From NCBI GenBank assembly GCA_016794945.1, contig JAEUIX010000170.1, positions 1 to 5,381 of the forward strand: a DNA stretch of 5,381 bases. Direction: 5' to 3'. Origin of the DNA: Phycisphaerae bacterium (GTDB taxonomy: Bacteria; Planctomycetota; Phycisphaerae; Phycisphaerales; UBA1924). Both the position numbers and the translations under genes were made by a program. The notes under the pieces were generated by a model that did not search any database, was not told the origin of the DNA, and worked only from the letters and a program-made list of their open reading frames with translations. Shown here piece by piece: positions 1-5,381 of this stretch (position 1 is its first letter; the number at the start of each line of letters is the position of its first letter).

Positions 1-2259
1 CTCGACAAGGGCGCCCGCCCCGACGAGCGTCAGCTCCCCGCCGCCAAGGTCCGAGGCATCTACCTGGAGGGCGACGTCGTCGGCTCCGACGGGCAGTACA
101 CCCTTCGCGGCTCGCGCGTCTACTACGACGTCGCCAACAACCGCGCCATGGCGCTCGACGCGGTCTTCTGGACCTACGACGCGCAGCGCGGGCTGCCGTT
201 CTACGTGCGCGCCAAGGCCCTGCGTCAGACCGCGGCCCAGCAGGTCGAGGGCGACCAGGTCACGCTGAGCGCCAGCGCCTTCTTCGAGCCCCAGTTCTCG
301 CTGGCCGCACGCAGCGTCACCATTACCCGCGAACGATCCGCCGACGAGATCGCCCGGACCATACTCGTCGCCAACGATGTGTCCCCGCGCATCGCGGGCG
401 TGCCGTACTTCTATTGGCCGTCATTCTCCGGCGACAGCGACCGGTTCCCGCTGCGGGACGTGCGGTTCGAAAACTCCTCCGAGAACGGCTTCGCCGTCAA
501 GACGCGCTGGGACATGCTCGGCATCCTCGGCATCGACGCCCCCGGCTGGACCGCCGACCTGCTGCTCGACGGCTGGTTCAAGCGGGGCGTCGGCATCGGC
601 GCCGACCTTGCCTGGAAGGAGCCCGGCATCGAGGGCAATCTCCTGGCCTACATGGTCCCGGACGACCGCGGCACCGACGTCCTGCCCTCGGGCGTCAAGC
701 GCGACCGCGACGGCGAGTTCCGCGGGATGATCCTCGGCGAGCACCGCTGGGACATCGACGACCGCTGGACGCTCTTCCTCGAGGCCGCGCACATCTCCGA
801 CGAGACCTTCCTCTCCGCCTGGTACCGCCCCTTGGCCGAGACCCACCGCGAGTTCGCCAACAGCGCCACCATCCGCTACCTCGGCGACAACTCGATCTTC
901 CTCGGTCAGTTCCGCGGCACGTTCAACGACTTCGCCGCCAACGACTACCTGCTCCAGAGTCTCGGATACTCGGTCAACAAGACGCCGGAGCTCTACTACG
1001 CCCGCAGCAGCGACGACCTGCTGGGCGGCACCACCCCGGGCCTTCTGACCTGGTCCCACGAGTACCGCGTCGGCGTGCTCTCCATGGCCTTCACCGAGCC
1101 GACCGCCGCCGAACTGGGATTCAACACCGTTCCCCTTGCAAGCGAGGCGCTCGGCATCCTGCCCACGCAGAGCCCGGCGGACCGCCTGCGACTGGCCGGT
1201 CTCGATGAATCGTTGGTGCTCCGCGCCGACACGCGCCAGGAACTCGACCTGCACCTGCAGTTCGGGCCGGTCAACGTCACCCCGTTCGTGGTCGGCCGCC
1301 TGACCGCCTATGACACCGGGTTCAGCGCCTTCGCGCCGGCCGACAACGACCAGCTCCGCCTGTGGGGCGCCGTGGGCGTGCGCGCGGACACCACCTTCCA
1401 GCGCGTCGACGACTCGGTGCACAGCGACTGGTTCGACCTGCACCGCATCCGCCACATCGTCACCCCCTCGCTCACCGCCTGGGCCGCCGCCACCAACCGC
1501 GAGCAGGCCTCTCTGCCCGTGCTCGACGAACGCGTCGAGTCCATCACCGACGGAGGCACCGTCCGCGCCGGCGTCACGCAGGTCTGGCAGACGCAGCGCG
1601 GCGGAGAGGGCCGCTGGCGCACGGTCGATGTCTTCCGGCTTCGCACGGACGTCGTCTGGTCCTCCGAAGACACTCCGCGCGAATCCCCCATCGGCCACTT
1701 CGTCGATTACCGCCCCGAGTATTCGAACCTCGGCAGGTTCTTCCACGCCGACGGCCAGTGGCAGGTCACCGACTCGCTCGCGCTGACCTTCCGCGACGTC
1801 TACAGCTTCGACACCCACCAGCAGGCCGCCGTCGCCGGCGGGCTGCTCATCCAGCACTCCGCCGACTTCAGCACCTTCGCCGAGCTGCACTACATCAACG
1901 CCCGAAACGCGACGTATCTCGACGTCGGCGGCGAATACCGGCTCACCCCGTTCTACGTCCTGGCCGCCGCCGCCACCTACGACACCGACCGCGGCGAGTT
2001 CCAGCGCATCGGCACCCGCATCACCCGCGAGTTCGAGTCGTTCGACGTCGGCCTGCGGCTCTCGTACGACAACATCACCGACGAGTTCTCCGTGGGCCTG
2101 AGCGTCCAGCCCCACGGCGTCGACGTCCGCAAGCAGCAGCTCCGCCGCCTCGGTCGCGACCAGCTCGAGGCCAACTCGACGGGCACGATCTCCGAAACCG
2201 CCCGCCCGATCTTCCCCGGCGAGCGGCCCGCCGCCGGCCCCGGGGGGCCGCTGCCGTGA
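1..2259 (+). CDS. lptD: LPS-assembly outer-membrane protein LptD, 5'-truncated by the window
   Basis: The frame is open from base 1, so the true start and signal peptide lie upstream. 752 C-terminal residues are visible. LptD forms the outer-membrane beta-barrel that, with lipoprotein LptE, inserts lipopolysaccharide into the outer leaflet. Residues about 17-130 look like the end of the OstA-type periplasmic domain (VRGIYLEGDVV, YTLRGSRVYYD, then repeated beta strands). The family's transition motif follows at about 132-165 (GVPYFYWPSF, FPLRDVRFENSSENGF). The rest alternates short amphipathic strands and loops typical of the barrel, including RHIVTPSLTAW near 484 and the strand pair YRLTPFYVLAAAATYD / FDVGLRLSYDN near the C-terminus. 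No cysteine occurs in the visible part, so the disulfides of Escherichia coli LptD cannot form here. About 46 Pro/Gly/Arg-rich residues follow the last recognisable strand. The stop overlaps the argJ start. Family assignment rests on motif recognition. A related OstA-like barrel protein is the main alternative. Confidence 0.85.
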   Translation, partial: LDKGARPDERQLPAAKVRGIYLEGDVVGSDGQYTLRGSRVYYDVANNRAMALDAVFWTYDAQRGLPFYVRAKALRQTAAQQVEGDQVTLSASAFFEPQFSLAARSVTITRERSADEIARTILVANDVSPRIAGVPYFYWPSFSGDSDRFPLRDVRFENSSENGFAVKTRWDMLGILGIDAPGWTADLLLDGWFKRGVGIGADLAWKEPGIEGNLLAYMVPDDRGTDVLPSGVKRDRDGEFRGMILGEHRWDIDDRWTLFLEAAHISDETFLSAWYRPLAETHREFANSATIRYLGDNSIFLGQFRGTFNDFAANDYLLQSLGYSVNKTPELYYARSSDDLLGGTTPGLLTWSHEYRVGVLSMAFTEPTAAELGFNTVPLASEALGILPTQSPADRLRLAGLDESLVLRADTRQELDLHLQFGPVNVTPFVVGRLTAYDTGFSAFAPADNDQLRLWGAVGVRADTTFQRVDDSVHSDWFDLHRIRHIVTPSLTAWAAATNREQASLPVLDERVESITDGGTVRAGVTQVWQTQRGGEGRWRTVDVFRLRTDVVWSSEDTPRESPIGHFVDYRPEYSNLGRFFHADGQWQVTDSLALTFRDVYSFDTHQQAAVAGGLLIQHSADFSTFAELHYINARNATYLDVGGEYRLTPFYVLAAAATYDTDRGEFQRIGTRITREFESFDVGLRLSYDNITDEFSVGLSVQPHGVDVRKQQLRRLGRDQLEANSTGTISETARPIFPGERPAAGPGGPLP

Positions 2260-3506
2260 GCGTCACGCAGCCTCTCGGTTTCCGCGCCGCCGGCGCCACC
2301 GCAGGACTCAAGCCCTCCGGCAAGAGCGACCTGGCCCTGATCGTCCGCGACGGGCCGGATGCCGTCGCCGCCTCCGCCGCCGTCTTCACCGACAACGCGG
2401 TCGTCGGCGCCCCCATTGTCGTCGGCCGGCGACAGCGCGCCGCCTGGCTCGCCGGCGGGCCGCCCGCCCGAGCCGTGCTCGTCAACGCCGGCAACTCCAA
2501 CGCCGCGACGGGCGCCGACGGCGTCCGCAACGCCGAGACCTGCGCCGATGCCGCAGCCCGTCTGATCGACGCGCCCGAAGGTTCCGTCATCCCCAGCAGC
2601 ACCGGCATCATCGGCCGCCCGCTGCCCGTCGACCGCATCCGCAGCGCCCTGCCCGCCCTCGCCCGCTCGCTGGCGCGCGGGCCCGATGCCGACGCCGCGG
2701 CTGCGCAGGCCATCATGACGACCGACCTCGTCCACAAGTCGGCCCGGCGACAGCTCACGGTCGGGGGCCAGACCGTCACCCTGGGCGCCATCGCCAAGGG
2801 CTCGGGCATGATCGCCCCTCGCCTGCAGTGCGACGCCCGTCCCCCAACGCCCAGCGCCACGATGCTGGCGTTCATCACCACCGACGCCCGCCTCTCCAGC
2901 GCCGACCTGCACACCGCGCTGGCCCGGGCCGCCGCCCGGTCCTTCAACCGCATCAGCGTCGACAACCACCCCTCATGTTCGGACACCGTCGTCTGCCTGG
3001 CCAGCGGCCAGGCCGGCCCGGTTCTGGCGGCCGGCGGCGACGAGTTCGCCCGATTCGAGGCGTCGCTCGCAGACCTCTGCCGCGACCTCTCCGAGCAGAT
3101 CGTCGCCGACGGCGAAGGCGCCACCCGCGTCTTCCGCGTCCTGGTGCGCGGCGCCGACGACGAACCCTCCGCCGAGCGCATCGCCCGCGAGGTCGTCAAC
3201 TCCCCGCTCGTCAAGTGCGCCATTCACGGACGCGACCCCAACTGGGGCCGCATCGTCACCGCCGCCGGCAACGCGGGCATCCCTTTCAACCCCGACCTCG
3301 CCTCGCTCAGAATCGGGCCCGTCGCGGTCTACCGAGCCGGCCTGCCCATCGTCGATGCCCTGGCCGACCCCCGCCTCGCGCAGGCCATGAACGCCCCGCG
3401 CGTCGAGTGCGAACTCACCGTCGGCCGCGGCCCCGGCGAGGCCTGGATGCTCGGCTGCGACCTCTCGGCCGAGTATGTCAGCATCAACGCCGATTACACC
3501 ACCTGA
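2256..3506 (+). CDS. argJ: Glutamate N-acetyltransferase / ornithine acetyltransferase ArgJ
   Basis: Cytoplasmic arginine-biosynthesis enzyme. ArgJ moves the acetyl group from N-acetylornithine to glutamate, and bifunctional forms also use acetyl-CoA. 416 residues, normal family length being about 390-415. Visible motifs: GFRAAG (8-13), VNAGNSNAATG (76-86), oxyanion pair T116-G117 in SSTGIIGR, AIMTTD (152-157), K181 in AKGSGMIAP, the self-cleavage site A201-T202-M-L with T202 as the expected N-terminal nucleophile of the beta chain, DGEGATR (285-291), DPNWGRI (327-333), and the C-terminal YVSINADYTT with N411. All core catalytic positions are present. Two oddities: about ten extra residues between P188 and A201, and NHPSCSDT (237-244) where the family usually has GDTSTNDT. 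The GTG at 2256 was chosen because homology begins right there and because it overlaps the lptD stop as GTGA. A G-run at 2242-2247 is a weak ribosome-binding candidate. The frame stays open far upstream, but that part is an Arg/Pro-rich shadow of lptD. Mono- or bifunctionality cannot be told from sequence. Confidence 0.96.
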   Translation: MSVTQPLGFRAAGATAGLKPSGKSDLALIVRDGPDAVAASAAVFTDNAVVGAPIVVGRRQRAAWLAGGPPARAVLVNAGNSNAATGADGVRNAETCADAAARLIDAPEGSVIPSSTGIIGRPLPVDRIRSALPALARSLARGPDADAAAAQAIMTTDLVHKSARRQLTVGGQTVTLGAIAKGSGMIAPRLQCDARPPTPSATMLAFITTDARLSSADLHTALARAAARSFNRISVDNHPSCSDTVVCLASGQAGPVLAAGGDEFARFEASLADLCRDLSEQIVADGEGATRVFRVLVRGADDEPSAERIAREVVNSPLVKCAIHGRDPNWGRIVTAAGNAGIPFNPDLASLRIGPVAVYRAGLPIVDALADPRLAQAMNAPRVECELTVGRGPGEAWMLGCDLSAEYVSINADYTT

Positions 3507-3521
3507 TCGCTCCCCGATCAG
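3503..3521. terminator. Hairpin holding the stop codons of two convergent genes
   Basis: A perfect inverted repeat, CTGATCG (3503-3509) and CGATCAG (3515-3521), has a 5-base loop CTCCC. The argJ TGA (3504-3506) lies in the left arm. The stop of the minus-strand membrane protein gene (TCA on the plus strand, 3518-3520) lies in the right arm. Because the stem is symmetric it would form in either transcript, fitting a compact bidirectional terminator. No T-tract follows on either strand, so intrinsic termination is not established, and the stem is modest in GC. Confidence 0.4.
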
Positions 3522-3796
3522 ATCGCCAGTCCGCGGAGGATCTCCATCGCCGCCGCGATGGAAAGTCCCACCAGCCCGCCGCCGACCAGCAATTGCCAGC
3601 GCGACCGCGGGATCGTCCGCGGCTCCCAGTCGCTCCCGCCGCACTCCGGGCACCGCGTGTCGGGCCTCAGACCCGCGCGGCTGTAGCCGCACGCTCTGCA
3701 CGCACCTCCCCGGCGCGAGAACGAACCCAGCGCCAGAAGCACGATCCCCGGCGGCATCGCCACCACGATGATCCCGAGCAGCAGCGGAATCGGCAT
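3518..3796 (-). CDS. Small two-helix membrane protein with a central zinc ribbon, function unknown
   Basis: 92 residues, ATG start at 3796-3794. Residues about 4-24 form a hydrophobic helix (LLLGIIVVAMPPGIVLLALG). A basic loop follows carrying C33-x2-C36-GY and C49-PE-C52-G, a four-cysteine zinc-ribbon pattern. A second hydrophobic helix spans about 67-86. The positive charges around the ribbon (SRRGG, RPDTR) suggest that the loop faces the cytoplasm and both ends face out. Such CxxCGY...CPECG membrane proteins recur in planctomycete genomes, mostly as hypothetical proteins, and I know of no defined role. The gene is convergent with argJ (11 bp between stop codons) and divergent from the lyase gene (35 bp between starts). 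The intact cysteine pairs and two clear membrane helices argue against a chance frame. No Shine-Dalgarno is seen before the ATG. Zinc binding is inferred from the pattern. Confidence 0.8.
   Translation of the reverse strand: MPIPLLLGIIVVAMPPGIVLLALGSFSRRGGACRACGYSRAGLRPDTRCPECGGSDWEPRTIPRSRWQLLVGGGLVGLSIAAAMEILRGLAI
3543..3562. other. Perfect 8-bp inverted repeat with 4-base loop inside the small membrane protein gene
   Basis: TCCATCGC (3543-3550) and GCGATGGA (3555-3562) flank CGCC. It begins 36 bases after the argJ stop, so it could act as a second stem in an argJ read-through transcript. It also lies in the 3' coding part of the minus-strand gene, where it encodes the second membrane helix (SIAAAME). 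No T-tract follows. It may be a by-product of coding sequence. Confidence 0.25.
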
Positions 3797-3802
3797 CGCG
3801 GC

Positions 3803-3808
3803 AGTCTA
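3803..3808 (-). promoter_or_regulatory. Candidate -10 box for the minus-strand zinc-ribbon gene (leaderless type)
   Basis: Reading the minus strand, TAGACT is followed by six bases and then the ATG. This fits the TANNNT -10 consensus at a distance that would start transcription at or within a base or two of the start codon. There is no Shine-Dalgarno, which agrees with a leaderless transcript. No TTGACA-like -35 is visible at the usual spacing. Purely a pattern-based proposal. Confidence 0.35.
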
Positions 3809-3819
3809 CCGCGCGCCCG

Positions 3820-3825
3820 TACCAT
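3820..3825 (+). promoter_or_regulatory. Candidate -10 box for the HMG-CoA lyase family gene (leaderless type)
   Basis: TACCAT is followed by exactly six bases and the ATG at 3832, matching TANNNT at leaderless spacing. The preceding twenty bases contain no AGGA-like ribosome-binding site. It mirrors the box of the divergent gene, with 11 bp between the two. No good -35 hexamer is seen. Transcription could instead start inside the divergent gene. Confidence 0.35.
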
Positions 3826-3831
3826 CGCTCG

Positions 3832-4830
3832 ATGTCCGGCTCCGTCCGAATCACCGACGTTTCCCCGCGTGACGGCCTTCAGAATGAGCCCGGCGTCATT
3901 TCCACCGCCGACAAGGCCGAGCTCGTTCGGCTCGTGGGCGCCTCGGGCGTCGACGAGGTCGAGGTCACCAGCTTCGTCAGCCCCAAGTGGGTGCCGCAGC
4001 TCGGCGATGCGGCCGACCTGCTGCCCATGTGCGCCGCGTTCAAGCGGTCGGGTCAGTGCTACTCCGTCCTCGTCCCCAACGACAAGGGCATGGACGGCGC
4101 CGGGGCCGTCAACGCCGCCCGCCCGGGCCTCATCGACAAGATCTCGCTCTTCACCGCCGCCAGCGAGACCTTCAGCCGGAAGAACACCAACGCATCCATC
4201 GACGAGACGCTCGACCGCTTCCGGCCCGTGCTCAAACGCGCCGCCGCCTCGGGCCTTGCCGTGCGGCTGTACGTCTCCTGCGCGATCGCCTGCCCGTTCG
4301 AAGGCGACATCGCGCCCGAACGCGTCGCCGCCGTTGTCCAGCGCCTGCTGATCCTGGCCGGCCACGACGACTTCGCGCCGAAGTCCAACGGCGGCCGCAC
4401 CTTCGCCAACGTCGAGATCGATCTGGGCGACACCATCGGCGCCGGCACCGAGGCCGGCACGCGCCGGTTGCTCGACGCCGTGCAGCGCCTCGACGCCTGG
4501 ACGGCGTTCTCCTGGTGCGACCGCCCGTTGGTACTCCACCTTCACGACACCTTCGGGCGCGCCGCCGAGTGCGTCCGCGCCGCCCTGGAGATGGGCGTCC
4601 GCTCCTTCGACGGCTCGGTCGCCGGCCTGGGCGGCTGCCCCTACGCCAGCACGCCGGGCCACCGCGCTCCCGGCAACATCGCCACCGAGACGCTGGTCCG
4701 GACGATTCAGGGCGCCGGCTTTTCCACCCGCGTCGACCTCGCCCGCCTCGCCGACGCCGCCGCCTTCGCCCGCGACACCGTCGCGCGCGCCCGCGCCGCG
4801 CAGGCCGACAAGGACCGCCCCCGTGCCTGA
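3832..4830 (+). CDS. mvaB: Hydroxymethylglutaryl-CoA lyase family protein
   Basis: 332 residues, a DRE-TIM barrel metal-dependent lyase. The canonical enzyme splits HMG-CoA into acetyl-CoA and acetoacetate, the last step of leucine breakdown. Motifs: SPRDGLQNEP (11-20) with catalytic R13 and metal-binding D14; EVTSFVSPKWVPQLGDA (44-60), almost identical to the family consensus; VSCAIACPFEG (148-158); DLGDTIGAGT (197-206); metal histidines H236 and H238 in LHLHDTFG; SVAGLGGCPYA (262-272) with catalytic C269; and GN at 281-282 supplying the last metal ligand. Two insertions relative to the human and Pseudomonas enzymes: about 15 residues around 178-193, and about four residues in the mobile loop just after C269 (STPGHRAP). 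All catalytic residues remain. Typical family length is about 300. The ATG at 3832 puts the first barrel strand (VRITDVSPRDG) at the N-terminus, as in relatives. The 3' end overlaps the next gene by 8 bp, suggesting an operon. Activity on HMG-CoA itself is likely but not certain given the altered loop. Confidence 0.88.
   Translation: MSGSVRITDVSPRDGLQNEPGVISTADKAELVRLVGASGVDEVEVTSFVSPKWVPQLGDAADLLPMCAAFKRSGQCYSVLVPNDKGMDGAGAVNAARPGLIDKISLFTAASETFSRKNTNASIDETLDRFRPVLKRAAASGLAVRLYVSCAIACPFEGDIAPERVAAVVQRLLILAGHDDFAPKSNGGRTFANVEIDLGDTIGAGTEAGTRRLLDAVQRLDAWTAFSWCDRPLVLHLHDTFGRAAECVRAALEMGVRSFDGSVAGLGGCPYASTPGHRAPGNIATETLVRTIQGAGFSTRVDLARLADAAAFARDTVARARAAQADKDRPRA
4810..4814 (+). promoter_or_regulatory. 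Ribosome-binding site (AAGGA) deciding the hydratase start
   Basis: AAGGA lies within the last codons of the lyase gene, eight bases before GTG 4823. This is normal Shine-Dalgarno spacing. It supports the GTG start over the next in-frame ATG at 4922, which would remove the first beta strands of the crotonase fold. Confidence 0.6.
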
Positions 4831-5381
4831 CGCCCAGCCCCCGATCACCACAGCCCACGACGGCCCCGTCGCGGTCGTGAGCCTCAACCGCCCCGACAGG
4901 CGCAACGCCCAGACACCCGACATGCTCGCCGACCTGGTTGCAGCGGCGGGCGCGTTGCCCGATTCCTGCCGCGCCGTCGTCCTCGCCGGCCGTGGCGCCG
5001 TCTTCTGCGCCGGGTTCGACATGCGCCTGGTCCACGACGATCCCGAAGCCCTGCCGCGGCTGCTCCGAGGGCTCTCCGCCGCGGTCCGCACGCTCAGGCG
5101 ACTGCCCCTGCCCGTGGTCGTCGCGGCCCACGGCGCCGCCGTCGCCGGCGGCTGCGCCCTGCTGGCCGGCGCCGACGTCGTGCTTACCAACCGCGAGGCC
5201 CGCCTGGGGTACCCCGTCGTCCGCCTGGGCATCTCGCCGGCCATCAACGCCGCCGCCCTTCGCCGCACGCTCACCGACGGCGCCGCCCGCGAGCGGACCC
5301 TCGACCCCGACTTGATCTCGGGCTCCGAGGCCGCGCGCATCGGCCTGGCCCACCACTGCCTCGACCGGCCCGAAGACGTCA
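4823..5381 (+). CDS. Enoyl-CoA hydratase/isomerase (crotonase) family protein, 3'-truncated by the window
   Basis: 186 residues are visible of an expected 250 or so. The frame starts at GTG 4823 and is open to the window end. Family signs in order: the N-terminal strand with GPVAVVSLNRPDRRNA (14-29); AVVLAGRGAVFCAGFD (51-66), giving the first oxyanion-hole amide near A63; PVVVAAHGAAVAGGCAL (97-113), giving the second near G109-G110; ADVVLTNREARLGYPVVRLGISPA (split here as 117-126 and 127-140); and SGSEAARIGLAHHCLD (166-181). The CoA-binding and oxyanion framework is intact, but the two usual acid positions hold A112 (of GCE) and V132 (of PE), so neither catalytic Glu is present. The arrangement around VRLGISPAI most resembles methylglutaconyl-CoA hydratases of the LiuC type, which would suit its place behind an HMG-CoA lyase gene. 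The missing glutamate makes that role doubtful. It could be a different crotonase activity needing only the oxyanion hole. Confidence 0.85.
   Translation, partial: MPDAQPPITTAHDGPVAVVSLNRPDRRNAQTPDMLADLVAAAGALPDSCRAVVLAGRGAVFCAGFDMRLVHDDPEALPRLLRGLSAAVRTLRRLPLPVVVAAHGAAVAGGCALLAGADVVLTNREARLGYPVVRLGISPAINAAALRRTLTDGAARERTLDPDLISGSEAARIGLAHHCLDRPEDV

Noticed and set aside
421..2115. Long open frame on the minus strand opposite lptD (564 codons)
   Set aside because: It lies antisense to a well-supported gene; its translation is Val/Gly/Ala/Asp-rich with no recognisable domain, the usual shadow in GC-rich DNA.
1362..2255. N-terminal extension of ArgJ in the same open frame
   Set aside because: The extra roughly 298 residues are Arg/Pro/His-rich shadow of lptD; ArgJ homology begins precisely at the GTG at 2256.
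2828..4351. Open frame of 507 codons on the plus strand across argJ and the lyase gene
   Set aside because: It is out of frame with both recognised genes, extremely Arg/Pro-rich and without any motif.
4922..4924. ATG as alternative start of the hydratase
   Set aside because: It would delete the first strands including SLNRPDRRNA, and it lacks the AAGGA site that serves GTG 4823.
3667..5340. Long open frame on the minus strand opposite the lyase and hydratase genes (557 codons)
   Set aside because: Low-complexity Ala/Gly/Arg composition, no motif, and it overlaps three better-supported genes.
1..5381. Possible defence island, mobile element, CRISPR array or biosynthetic cluster
   Set aside because: No transposase, integrase, direct-repeat array, tRNA or defence-type domain was seen on either strand; the genes are ordinary envelope and metabolic functions plus one small unknown.

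Overview
The window is GC-rich (about 70%), densely packed bacterial chromosome with five protein-coding genes, two of them cut by the window edges. There are no RNA genes, mobile elements, CRISPR arrays or phage features. The organism is a diderm bacterium, because the first gene encodes an LptD-type lipopolysaccharide-assembly outer-membrane protein. The high GC content, and a small membrane protein built around a CxxCGY...CPECG zinc ribbon (a style common in planctomycetes), make a planctomycete, perhaps of the class Phycisphaerae, my best guess. That placement is an inference and not proven by the sequence.

Layout. (1) Positions 1-2259, plus strand: the C-terminal 752 residues of LptD. 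(2) Positions 2256-3506, plus strand: argJ, an arginine-biosynthesis acetyltransferase. Its GTG start overlaps the lptD stop in a GTGA junction, so the two are probably co-transcribed and translationally coupled. (3) Positions 3518-3796, minus strand: a 92-residue two-helix membrane protein with a zinc ribbon, convergent with argJ. A perfect 7-bp hairpin contains both stop codons. (4) Positions 3832-4830, plus strand: a hydroxymethylglutaryl-CoA lyase family protein, divergent from gene 3 across only 35 bp. (5) Positions 4823-5381, plus strand: the start of an enoyl-CoA hydratase/isomerase family protein, overlapping gene 4 by 8 bp behind a good Shine-Dalgarno. It runs off the window.

Functionally there are two units. 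The lptD-argJ pair joins envelope biogenesis and arginine synthesis with no evident biochemical link. The lyase and hydratase pair looks like acyl-CoA catabolism of the leucine/isovalerate type: methylglutaconyl-CoA hydration gives HMG-CoA, and its cleavage gives acetyl-CoA and acetoacetate. However, the hydratase lacks both canonical catalytic glutamates.

I do not see a clearly new biological system. The points most worth following are local: an insertion beside the self-cleavage site of ArgJ, expanded active-site loops in the lyase, the hydratase without glutamates, a cysteine-free LptD barrel, and a compact divergent intergenic region with symmetric TANNNT boxes suggesting leaderless transcripts.
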